Assembly: GCF_002939885.1 (NCBI RefSeq)
Contig: NZ_MDED01000036.1
Location: forward strand, 1 to 32,517
DNA length: 32,517 bases
Origin: Xanthomonas cucurbitae
Lineage (GTDB): Bacteria > Pseudomonadota > Gammaproteobacteria > Xanthomonadales > Xanthomonadaceae
Direction: 5' to 3'
Shown here one piece after another: positions 14,933 through 25,200 of the stretch (positions are counted from its first letter, which is position 1; each line of letters begins with the position of its first letter). The notes beneath the pieces were generated by a model. The model made no database searches. It was not told the DNA's origin and worked only from the letters and a program-made list of their open reading frames with translations. A program made the translations under genes and the position numbers.

Positions 14933-17028
14933 GGCGTACCTCCCCATCGGAAATCCAGGTCCAGTCCAAGTTGTTGTTCGCGCCGGCCGTCATACACCGG
15001 GTGCGCCCAGCTCACGCCATAGGTCAAGGCGCTGCCATCGCCGAGCGACCACAGATGCCGGTAGGCAACCGCAGGCACCCATTGGCTGCCGAAGCCAGAC
15101 TGGTACGTCGGGCCGGCGGTGACTTCCAATCGCTGCCGAAACGCGTGGTCGTAACGGCGCCAGCCGATCTGCTCGATACGCACACCCGCGGCCACGCCTG
15201 CGCTGCGGCGCGGATTGAAATAGTCGACAACGCGGTCGTCTTGCGCACGCCCGGCGGATGCGGCGAACAGCCCATCGACCAGCACATGTGGGCGGGCCCA
15301 CAGGCGCTGGCTGCCGGAGAGATCGAGTTGATCGCGACGGTTGCCATCGCTGTAGCGCAACTGGCGCACCTGCAGTTCCCAGCGGCTTTCGTCGCTGGGC
15401 GTCCAACGCGCGGTGGCGCCGACGCTGTCGGCGGTGATGCCCAGGCGGCGCGCTTGCAGTGATGCGTCCGGGTCGCGGGTGCGCCAGGCGATGCTGCCGT
15501 ACCACGCATCGGAGAAGCGCCAGCCGGCATCCAGCGCCCAAGCGGTACCGTCGCGGTCGAAGTCATCGAGGGCGCGGCCGGCATACGCGCTGACATCCAG
15601 GCGATCGTAGCGGTAATGCGTGCCCAGCCAGAAGCTGCGGTAGCGCACGCGCGTGTCCTGAAAGTCGGCCCAGTCGTCGCGGGCACGCAGGCCTACACGC
15701 CAGCGCTCGCTGAGTAATGGCGACTCTGCCTCCAGCAAGGTACCGCCGAAATGATTGCCGAGCGGTGAGATCGATGTAGCGCGGTTGTCGTTCTCGCTGC
15801 GGCCCCAGGCCTGGCTCAGATGCACCTGCCAGCCACGCTGGCGCTCCAGCGATGTGCCCAGGCGTTGCAGGCCCACGTCATCGGGATACTCGTTGCGCAG
15901 GGCCTTGAACTGCGCTGCGGCCAGATCCGGGCGGTCCAGATCGCGCTGTGTTTCGACCACGCCGCTACGCGCCTGTTTCTGGTGCGGGTCCAGCGTCAGT
16001 GCAACCCGATTGCGCTGCAGGGCCTGGGTGGTGTGCCCACGCCGCGCCTGGATCGAGGCCAACGCCGCCTGCAATTCGGCATTGTCCGGGCCGATGGCTG
16101 CACGTTCGCGCAGCAGGCGTTCGGCATTGCGGTTGTCGTTGGCCGCAGAACGCGCGGTGGCCAGTGCAATGTCGGCGCTGAAGCGGTCCCAGTTTTCGTA
16201 GCCACTGGTGGCGCCCGCCCGCCGCGGCCAGGGTGCCTGCGTGGCAGCCAGCCGTTCGAACAGCGGCAGCGCTGCATCGAAGCGCTCCTGTTCAAGCAAG
16301 GCGTAACCAAGCAGGACCTGCGTGTTGAAATCGTCCGGGCTGTGCTGCAGCGCCTGCCGCAGCACGATTTCCGCCTCGGCGGGACGGCGCAGGCCCATCA
16401 GCGAATCGCCCACCGTCGCAAGCACATACGTGGGTACGTCGATGCCCTGCGCGCGCAGCGCCTGATACCCGGCCACCACATCGCGGTGGCGCTGGCGCTG
16501 ATTGAGTGCGATCAGGCGATCGACGCACAACCGCGTCGCTTCGCTGGCGACCTGCGGTGGTGCGCTGCGTTCGATACGCGCCACATTGGCCAATGCCTGA
16601 TCGGTCTCCGCGTAGCGGTGCGCCGCATCGATCGGTTCGGCTCCGGCCCATCCGATCATGCGTGCGACACGATCATTTTCCAGGCGGTCGCGCTCCTGCT
16701 GCGAAAACCAGTCGGGGTGATGCCATACCGCTTCGGCAGCCAGCTGCGCGCTTCCCAGGTCGCTAAGCGTAAGTGCACGCATCGTGTAGGCACCCTTGTC
16801 GCTCGAGTCGGCACGCAGCACGCGTTCATAGATGGCCAGCGCGTCCGCATAGCGCTGCTGGCCGCGAAATTGCTCGGCCTGCTGCATGGGCGTGAGGGCG
16901 ATGGAGGCGTCAGCCACATCCGCAGGCCGCACTTCACCGCTGTGTGCCTGAGGCGCACATGCAGCAAACAACGCGAGGCCGAGCAGGGGAGTGAGTGCGC
17001 CTGTAAGGTCAGGGCGACCGCGCTGCAC
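14929..17028 (-). CDS. pgaA: PgaA/HmsH-like poly-GlcNAc export porin
   Basis: A 699-residue outer-membrane protein, first gene of the operon. The start taken is a GTG at 17028; no strong ribosome site is visible, so the exact start is uncertain. Residues about 10-30 form a signal peptide (LLGLALFAACAPQAHS). Residues about 45-390 are TPR-like helices that in PgaA bind PgaB and deacetylated polymer; examples are AEQFRGQQRYADALAIYERVL and AEIVLRQALQHSPDDFNTQVLLGYALL. Residues about 400-699 are alternating aromatic/polar beta strands that form the export barrel (YRSFWLGTHYRYDRLDVSAYAG), ending LGLDLDFRW. It is somewhat shorter than E. coli PgaA (807). The gene is divergent from fhaC across a 402-base control region. 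Confidence 0.92.
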   Translation of the reverse strand: MQRGRPDLTGALTPLLGLALFAACAPQAHSGEVRPADVADASIALTPMQQAEQFRGQQRYADALAIYERVLRADSSDKGAYTMRALTLSDLGSAQLAAEAVWHHPDWFSQQERDRLENDRVARMIGWAGAEPIDAAHRYAETDQALANVARIERSAPPQVASEATRLCVDRLIALNQRQRHRDVVAGYQALRAQGIDVPTYVLATVGDSLMGLRRPAEAEIVLRQALQHSPDDFNTQVLLGYALLEQERFDAALPLFERLAATQAPWPRRAGATSGYENWDRFSADIALATARSAANDNRNAERLLRERAAIGPDNAELQAALASIQARRGHTTQALQRNRVALTLDPHQKQARSGVVETQRDLDRPDLAAAQFKALRNEYPDDVGLQRLGTSLERQRGWQVHLSQAWGRSENDNRATSISPLGNHFGGTLLEAESPLLSERWRVGLRARDDWADFQDTRVRYRSFWLGTHYRYDRLDVSAYAGRALDDFDRDGTAWALDAGWRFSDAWYGSIAWRTRDPDASLQARRLGITADSVGATARWTPSDESRWELQVRQLRYSDGNRRDQLDLSGSQRLWARPHVLVDGLFAASAGRAQDDRVVDYFNPRRSAGVAAGVRIEQIGWRRYDHAFRQRLEVTAGPTYQSGFGSQWVPAVAYRHLWSLGDGSALTYGVSWAHPVYDGRREQQLGLDLDFRWGGTP

Positions 17029-17430
17029 GTGGTGCGAGCGAAGGGGAGGAAGAAGGCACCAGCGATCCTTGGCTATAAAGATCGGCGATACTGCGTATGC
17101 CCTTGTAAAAATAACGTCATCACAGTGTTGCTGCGATGTTCATCGGTTGATTCCGCTTGCGGACACGGTAAGGCATGGGGCAAGGGGCGACGTGTGGAAG
17201 CACGCGACGAGACGTGCACAATTTTTATGTGAAATCCATCACATAAGCTCGATTGTCAGATTTTTCTTACAGGGTAGGCCCTACACGCAACGTTGACGCC
17301 TCGTTAACGCTGCAGCAAAGTACCGCCGCACTCGCCGTGTCCCTGATTCGTGCCGCTGTCTTGGCGGCCAGGCGTGGCGGTGCGAGCAATCGCGTGCAGA
17401 TGCACGACGGTTGCACAGGGGGCAGGACAG
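17029..17430. promoter_or_regulatory. Divergent control region between the pga operon and fhaCB
   Basis: 402 bases without a gene. It is AT-richer in the middle (about 17085-17290) than the flanking coding DNA, as expected for promoters. It contains a perfect CRP/Clp-type palindrome (17225-17246). I could not assign -35/-10 pairs with confidence on either strand. Nothing in it looks coding. Confidence 0.6.
17225..17246. promoter_or_regulatory. Predicted Clp (CRP-family) binding site
   Basis: The palindrome is TTATGTGA-N6-TCACATAA, with 8-bp perfect arms, and contains the exact CRP/Clp core TGTGA-N6-TCACA (17228-17243). In Xanthomonas the CRP-like protein Clp recognises this core and its DNA binding is inhibited by cyclic di-GMP. 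The site is about 185 bases before the fhaC start and about 200 bases before the pgaA start, so it could serve either operon or both. Confidence 0.75.
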
Positions 17431-19131
17431 ATGTGGATGCGATCGGCGCCATGGGTGCTGGCAGCTTGCCTGTGGGCGGTCGCCAGGCCGGCGGCTGCTC
17501 AACAAACGGCGCCGACCAGCCTGGACCGGCAGGAACAGTTGCGTCAGGCCGAAGAGATCCAGCGCCGTCAGGAGCAGGAGCGCCAGGCGCCGTTCGCCGG
17601 CCCGCGCGAGGACGCCGGGCGCGTGGATGCCCGCAGCACCGTCTTGCCGGCGGAAGCTCTGTGCTTTCCCATCACGCGCGTGCGTCTGTCTGGTGCAGGC
17701 GAACACGGAGCTGATTTTGCGTGGTTGTGGACCTCGCTGCGCCGGTACCAGGGCCGTTGCATCGGACGTGCCGGCATCGACCTCATCCGCCGTCGCGCCT
17801 TGGACCAGCTGGTGGCACGCGGCCTGGTCACCACCCGCATCGGTGTGCCCGAGCAGGATCTGTCGCGTGGCGAACTGCGCTTCGAATTGATGCCCGGGCG
17901 GTTGCGGTCGGTCCGTGTCGTCGTCGATACCGATGGCGCCCACTGGAAGACGGCGCTGCCCTTGCGCGCCGGAGATCTGCTGGATCTGCGCGCGATCGAG
18001 CAGGCGGTAGAGCAGTTCAAGCGCCTGCCGTCGCAGGACGCCAAGATCGATATCGCGCCCGGGGATGCGCCAGGCGAATCGGATCTGGTCATCACCCTGC
18101 AGCATGGGCGGCGTTGGCGTGGTGTCATCAACGCCGAGGACTCGGGCGTGGAGGCGACTGGCCGCGTGCAGGGCGGCTTGGATCTTTCACTGGATAACCT
18201 GCTGGGCATCAACGACCTGCTCAGCGTCGGCTACAGCCACGACCTGGCCACCCGCGACGACGAGCGCGGCACCCGTGGCAACAGTCTTGGCTATAGCCTG
18301 CCATGGGGCTGGTGGACGTTCGCGCTGTCGGCGTCGGCGTATCGTTATCACCAGCGCGTGGACGGGTTTCTGCAGACCTTCCGCTCCAGCGGTGAGTCCA
18401 GCAACGTGCAACTGGATCTGCAGCGCGTGCTGCATCGCGATGGCACCAGCAAGACCTCCGCCGGCGTGGTCATCGGCCGGCGGCGTGCGCGCAGCTATCT
18501 GGATGGCGTGGAAATCGGCATCCAGCGACGCGATACCAGCAGCGCGGAGTTTTATCTTGCGCATCGGCGCTATCTGGGCGCCTTGCAGCTGGATGCGCGG
18601 ATCGCGCATCGACGTGGCACGCCCTGGTTCAACAGCCAATGGACCGACTACGACCCGCAGATCGGTTTTCCGACCTTCCGCTATGGCGTGACCACGCTGG
18701 ACGTGAGCGCGGCGCTGCCATTCAAGCTGGGCCCGGTGCCGATGGCATGGGAAAGCAGCCTGCGGGCACAGACCGCCGGCGAACTGTTGCTTGGCTCTGA
18801 ATTCGTCACCATCGGTGGCCGCTACAGCGTGCGTGGCTTCGATGGCGAAGCCAACCTGGGCGCCGAGAAGGGCGCGTACTGGCGCAACACACTGAGTTTT
18901 CCGATCCAGCGGCTCGGGCTGACGCCCTATCTGGGCCTGGATGCCGGCCGTGTCGATGGAACCAGTGCCAGCGGGCTGCGCGGTCGCAGCCTGGTCGGCG
19001 GCGCGGTGGGCCTGCGTGGCGGGTGGTTTGGCGCCAGCGTGGATGCGTTCGCGGGTTGGGCCATTCACCGGCCCGAGGGGTTTGCAAGCGCGCAGCCGGC
19101 TTATGGCGCGCGCCTGATCTACCAGTTCTGA
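17431..19131 (+). CDS. fhaC: FhaC-type TpsB transporter (two-partner secretion, Omp85 superfamily)
   Basis: A 566-residue outer-membrane pore that would translocate the FhaB-like protein encoded next. The start at 17431 is chosen because AGGGGGCAGG lies just upstream and a signal peptide follows directly (APWVLAACLWAVARPAAA, cleaved near AQQ); the frame is open further upstream without signal features. Next comes a Gln/Glu-rich helix (residues about 30-55, the plug helix H1 region). Two POTRA domains follow, with CFPITRVRLSG opening the first. The 16-strand barrel begins near 230. VRGFDGEANLG is the conserved VRGY/F tip of loop 6, and the protein ends YQF with a terminal Phe as in barrel assembly signals. 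The gene lies 70 bases before fhaB with a hairpin in the gap. Confidence 0.94.
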   Translation: MWMRSAPWVLAACLWAVARPAAAQQTAPTSLDRQEQLRQAEEIQRRQEQERQAPFAGPREDAGRVDARSTVLPAEALCFPITRVRLSGAGEHGADFAWLWTSLRRYQGRCIGRAGIDLIRRRALDQLVARGLVTTRIGVPEQDLSRGELRFELMPGRLRSVRVVVDTDGAHWKTALPLRAGDLLDLRAIEQAVEQFKRLPSQDAKIDIAPGDAPGESDLVITLQHGRRWRGVINAEDSGVEATGRVQGGLDLSLDNLLGINDLLSVGYSHDLATRDDERGTRGNSLGYSLPWGWWTFALSASAYRYHQRVDGFLQTFRSSGESSNVQLDLQRVLHRDGTSKTSAGVVIGRRRARSYLDGVEIGIQRRDTSSAEFYLAHRRYLGALQLDARIAHRRGTPWFNSQWTDYDPQIGFPTFRYGVTTLDVSAALPFKLGPVPMAWESSLRAQTAGELLLGSEFVTIGGRYSVRGFDGEANLGAEKGAYWRNTLSFPIQRLGLTPYLGLDAGRVDGTSASGLRGRSLVGGAVGLRGGWFGASVDAFAGWAIHRPEGFASAQPAYGARLIYQF

Positions 19132-19138
19132 CCTGTAT

Positions 19139-19160
19139 CGCGCGGCCAACCGGCCGCGCG
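19139..19160 (+). other. Hairpin between fhaC and fhaB
   Basis: A 9-bp perfect GC-rich stem (CGCGCGGCC / GGCCGCGCG) with an AACC loop, 8 bases after the fhaC stop and about 40 bases before fhaB. No T-run follows. It could stabilise the fhaC message end or lower read-through into fhaB, adjusting transporter to substrate ratio. Confidence 0.5.
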
Positions 19161-19201
19161 CTTGCCGATTGATGCCGCCGATAGGCGGCCAGAGAGAAAC
19201 G

Positions 19202-22200
19202 ATGGACATCCAAGCGTTGAGCGTGCGTGGTGACGTGGCCGAACAGAGCAAGCGCGCCTTGGCGCTGCTGCTATGCGTCACCATCACCTGGACATCGTTC
19301 CCGGCATGGGCGCAGGTCGCGCCAACGCCCAACCCCGGCGGGCAGACGCCCGGGCAACAGGTCGCCGCCAACGGCGTGCCGGTGGTGGATATCGTGGCGC
19401 CCAATGCGCGCGGCATCTCGCACAACCGCTACACCACGTTCAATGTCGGCCCCAATGGGTTGATCCTCAACAACAGCGCGCAGATCTCCAGGACCGAGCT
19501 GGGCGGCTATGTGGCCGGCAACAACAATTTGCAACGCAGTGGCGCGGCCTCGCTGATCCTCAACGAGGTCACCTCGACCGCCAGCCGCCTGCAGGGCTAC
19601 ACCGAGATCGCCGGCGCCAGGGCGCAGCTGGTGATCGCCAATCCCAACGGCATTTCCTGCGACGGCTGCGGGTTTCTCAACACCTCGCGCGTCACCCTGA
19701 CCACCGGCACGCCCACGCTGGGCGCCGATGGCACATTGAATGGCTTCAGCGTCACCGGCGGTGCGCTGACGATCGGCAGCAATGGATTGGACGCGTTCAA
19801 CGTGGACCGCCTGGATCTTCTGTCGCGGCAACTCAATGTCGGCGGGTCGATCTGGACGCGGGAACTGCTGGCCAACGCCGGCACCGGCCGCATCAGCTAC
19901 GACGGCATGCTGCTGGACGTGTTGCCCGGTAGCGATGGCGCAGCGCCGTCGATCGGCATCGACGTGGCGCAGCTGGGCGGAATGTATGCCGAGCGCATCC
20001 GCCTGATCGCCACCGATGCAGGGGTGGGCGTGGTCAGCCGCGGCACCCTGGCGGCGCAGAGCGGCGATCTGCAGATCGACAGCGCCGGCCAGGTGAGCCT
20101 GGGCGGCACCGCCGTGGCGCGCGATGGCGTGAGCATCCGTGCGGCCGGTGCGTTGGAGCAGGCCGGCATGCTGGGTTCGCAGCAGGGCGATGTGATCCTG
20201 CGCTCGGCGCGCATGCGCCTGGCCGGCGATCTGGTGGCCGCCGGGGCACTGGATGCGCAGGCCAGCGGGCTGCTGGTGCATGCCGGGCGCAGCAGCGCCG
20301 GGTCGATCCGTCTGTTTGGCTCGGAACTGGACGCCGATGGCAGCCTGCATGGCGCCGGTGCGTTGGAACTGGGCGCCGATGGCCTGTTGCGCAGTGGTGG
20401 TGTTGCCTATGGCGGCACCGGCGCGCGCCTGCGCGGTGGGCGCATTGCGCTGTCCGGTACCTTGCAGAGCGGCGCTGCGATCGCGTTGGAGGCGCAGACC
20501 ATCGAGGCGCTGGGCACGCTGGATGCCGCAAGCGCATTGCGCTTGGCTGGTGGCGGCGATGTGCGGCTGGGCGGCTTGGCACAGGCCGGGCAAGGCATCG
20601 AGGTGCAGGCCGCAGGCCGCTTGACCGTGCAGGGGCAGGTGATTGCCGCCGATGCGCTGGCAGTGACCGCCGGTGCGCTCGAGATCGCACCGCGCGGTGC
20701 GCTCTCTGCAGGCGCGGATCTGGACCTGCGCAGTACCGGGGCGCTGCAGACCGCCGGCAGCGTCTACGCGGCGCGCGATCTGCGGGTGCAGGCAGGCAGC
20801 ATGACCAGCACCGGCAGCATTGCCGCGGCGGGTGATGTGCAGGCAGCCGTTGCCGGCAGCCTGACCAATGGCGGCAGCATTGCCGCCGGCAACGCCTTGC
20901 GCGTGGACGCCGCGCAACTGGACAGTGCCGGCGATATCGGCAGCCAACGCGGCGACGCCACACTGCGCAGCCGCGCCGGCCTGCGCTTGAGCGGCAACAC
21001 GGTGGCGGGCGGAACGCTGGCCGTGGATGGCGGCACCGACGTGCAGGTCGCCGGCACCCTCAACGCCGCCAGCGCCACCCTTGGCAGCGGCGGCACGCTG
21101 GCGGTGTCCGGCACGCTGCAGAGCACCCGCGGCGCGACCACGCTCGTCAGCGCTGGCGATCTGCGCACCGACGCGATGCTGCGTTCGGCCGGCGCGATCA
21201 ACATGCAGGCCGGTGGCGCCCTGCGTCAGCGTGGCCAGCTCCACAGCGACGGCACGCTGCAACTGCGCGCTGCCAGCATCGATCACGCCGGTACGATCGA
21301 CGCCGGCGGCGGCCTGCGCATCGCCAGCGCCACCGATCTGGCCCTGGACGGCACCGTGCAAAGCGCAGGCGCCGTCTCGATGCAGGCGGCAGCAGCGCTG
21401 GACAATCGCGCGAGCGTGGTGGCAGCCGGTGTGCTGCAGGTGGCGGCAGGATCGCTGCGCAATGCACAGGGCGCTGCGTTTTCGTCCGATGCCGACACGC
21501 TGGTGCGCACCAGCGGCACGCTGGACAACGCGGGCAGCCTGTATGCCGGCAATACCCTGCAACTGGCGGCCGGCACGCTTCTGCAGAGCGGCCGCGTCGG
21601 CGCAGGCAACGCGATTGCCGCGACGGCAAGCGGTGCGTTCGACAACACCGGCACCATCGTCGCCGCCAATACGGTGCAGATCGATGCGGCCAGCCTGCAC
21701 AGCAGCGGCCAGCTTGGCAGCGAAGCGGCCAGCGTCAGCCTGGCCAGCCAGGGTGACATGCACCTGGAAGGTGTTGTTGCAGCGGCCACTGCGCTGCAGG
21801 CCACCGCCGCTGGCGACCTGCAACAGGCCGGTGTGCTGAAGGCGCGTTCGCTCGCCCTGGCGGCCGGCAAGGACCTCACCGTTGCCGGCAACGTGCAGGC
21901 AGCGCAGGCGCTGGATCTACAAGCGCAGCAGACCTTGAGCTTCGCCGCACAGGGCCAGGTGCAGGGCGATGCCTCGCTGCGTGCAGGTAGCATCGTCACC
22001 CACCAGGACGCGGTCTTGCAGACCGGCGGTGCGCTGACGCTGCGAGCCGATGCCATCGACAGCCGCGGCAAGCTGGATGCGGGAAGCGACCTGCAGATCC
22101 GCAGCCAGGGCGAACTGGCGCTGAGCGGCGTGGCGCAGGGCGGCCGCGACGTGACGGTGACGGCCGCCACGGCCGTGACCAATGCGGCGCATGTGGTCGC

Positions 22201-25200
22201 AGGCCGCGATCTGACGGTGCAGGCGCAGCGACTGGAAAATACCGCCGCCGGTGTGCTGGCAGGCGAGGGCAACCTGGCCCTGACCACCTCGGCGCAGCTC
22301 GATAACGCCGGCCGTGTGCAGGCCGGTGGCGACGTGCGCCTGGTCGCCGATCAGCTGGATCAGAGCGGCAGCGTGTCGGCCGGCAAGACCGTGCAGGTGG
22401 CGGTGGCCGGCACCCTGGACAATCGCGGCAGCCTGGCCGCCAGGCAGGCGCTGCAGGTCGAGGCAGGCACACTGCGCAGCAGCGGGCAACTGGGCAGCGA
22501 GCGCGCCGATGTCGGCTTGAGCAGCGGTGATGCGATGCAATTGGGCGGTGTCGTCGCCGCCGCGACCGCGTTGCGGGCCACGGCCGCTGGCGACCTGCAG
22601 CAGCGCGGAGCGCTCAACGCCCAGTCGCTCGCCTTGCAGGCCGGCCGCGACCTCACCATCGATGGCAACCTGCGGTCGGCCTCCACCCTGGACCTGCTGG
22701 CGCAGGGCACGCTCGCGTTGAACGGGCAGGCCTCCAGTGCCGCCGATGCAACCATCGGCGGTGCCCGCGTGCTGACCGATGCCGCGGCGGTGCTGCAGAG
22801 CGGTGCGGCGATCAACGTGAACGGCGGCGCCATCGACAGCCGCGGTGCGTTGGATGCCGCAACCGATGTCGCCCTGCGCAGCGCAGGCGATCTGGCCTTG
22901 GGCGGGGTGGTCCAGTCGCAGCGCGATGTCTTCTTGACCGCCAACGGCACGCTGCGCAACGCCGCCCAGGTCATCGCCGTACGCGATCTTGCCGTGCAAG
23001 CGGCCAGTGCCGCCAATGCCGCCGACGCGACGTTGGGAGCACAGCGCAACCTGCGCATCGAGATTGCTGGCGCACTGGACAACGCCGGCACCCTGCATGG
23101 CGAGCATGGGCTTGCCCTGTCCACCGGCTCGCTGTTGCAGCGTGGACGCCTGTACAGCGGCGATGCCCTGTCGATCGTTTCCACGGGCGCATTCCAGAAC
23201 CTCGGGCAACTGGTGTCGGGCCAGAACCTGAGCATCACCGCCGACAGCATCCTCAGCACCGGGCAACTCGGCTCGGTCAACGCTGCGCTCACCCTGACCA
23301 GCCACAACGCGATCGACCTGCAAGGCGTGGTATCCGCTGCCACGGCGGTGCAGGCCACCGCCACGGGCGATCTGAGCCAGGCCGGCACGCTGACCGCGCG
23401 CACCGTCGCCCTGCAGGCCGGCCGCGATCTCAACGCAAACGGCACGCTGCAGGCGACAACCACGCTGGAATTGCAGGCGCAGCGCGCCCTGGCCCTCAAC
23501 GGGCAGGCGCAGGCCGGCAGCACTGCCGCGTTGCGCGGCGACAGCATCGCCACCGGCACGGCCGCCGTGCTCAAAAGCGGCGGGCAGATCACCCTGGATG
23601 GTGTCGAAATCGACAGTCGTGGCACGCTCGATGCCGGCAGCGACCTGCGCCTGCGCAGCACCGGCGCCTTGGCGCTGGCAGGCGTGGCACAGGCCACGGG
23701 CGATGTGGAACTCACTGCCAATGGCAGCCTGCGCAATGCCGGCCAGGGAGTTGCCGGCCGTGATCTCTCGGTGCAGGCCAGCGCGATCGACAACGCGGCC
23801 GGGGGCGCCCTGGCCGCCGAGCGCGGCCTGGTCTTGACCAGTGGTGCCGTGCAGAGCGCCGGCACGCTGCAGAGCGGTGGCGACCTGCAGATCACCGCCG
23901 CCAGCGTGACCCAGACCGGTAGCGCGATCGCCGGCAAGGCGCTGAGCGCCGACGTCAGCGGGCTGCTGGACAACCGCGGCAACCTGATCGCCAAGGACGC
24001 GCTGCGCGTGGAGGCGGGCAACCTGCGTAGCAGCGGCCAGCTCGGTAGCGAAACGGCCAGCGTGACGCTGAGCAGCCGGGGCGACAGCGTGCTGCAGGGC
24101 GTGGTTGCCGCAGCCACCACGCTGCAGGCCACGGCCGCTGGCGATCTGCAGCAGGCCGGCTCGCTCAAGGCGCATGCGGTCGCATTGCAGGCCGGGCGCG
24201 ATCTCACCGCCGCCGGCACGCTGCAATCGGCAACAGGGTTGGACCTGCAGGCCCAGCGCAGCCTGATGTTCAAGGGGCAGGCGGCCAGTGCCGGCAACGC
24301 CAGCCTGCGTGGCGCCAGCATCGCCACCGCGCAAGCGGCGGTCTTGCAGAGCGGCGGCGGCATCACCCTGGATGGCGCGGCGATCGACAGCCACGGCGCG
24401 CTCGATGCCGCCAGCGATCTGGCGTTGCGCAGCACCGGCAGTCTTGCCGTCGCCGGCGTGGCGCAGGCCGATCGCCATGTGGTGCTGAGCGCCACAAGCG
24501 CGATCAGTAACGCCGCCCAGGTCGTGGCCGGGCAGGACCTCACCGTGACCGCCGCCAGTGCGGGCAACAGCGGAACCGGTGTCCTGCTGGCCCAGGGCAA
24601 CACCACCCTGTCCATCGCCGGCCTGCTGGACAATGCCGGCGCGGTGCGTGCAGGCAATCAACTGACCCTTGGCGTCGGTGCGCTGCGCCAGACCGGCCAG
24701 GCATACGGCGTGAGCGGCCTGGGGCTGACTGCGGCCGGTGCGGTGGACAACCGCGGCGGCCTGATCGGCGGCAACGGCCTGCGCGTGGAGGCCGACCAGC
24801 TCAGCAGCAGCGGGCAGCTGGGCAGCGAGCGCGGCGCGGTCGCCTTGACCAGTCGCGGCAACCTGCAACTCGATGGCAACCTGGCGGCGGCAGGCGCATT
24901 TTCCGCGCAGGCCGGTGGCACCCTGGCGCAACGTGGCAGCCTCAGTGCGGGCAGCACGCTGGAGCTACGTTCCAGCGGCGATCTCAGCGTGGCCGGGCAG
25001 CTAGCCGCGCAACAACTCACGCTGACCAGCGATGCGGTGCTGCGCCAACAGGGCGTGGTCAGTGGCAGCACCGTGGGCCTGCAGGGCGCGCGCATCGAAA
25101 ACGCCGGCCAGACCACCGCCACCGGCGAGTTGAGCCTGCGTGCGGGCGACATCGCCATTGCCGGTACCGTGGGTGCAGGCATCGCCGGCGATGGCAGCCT

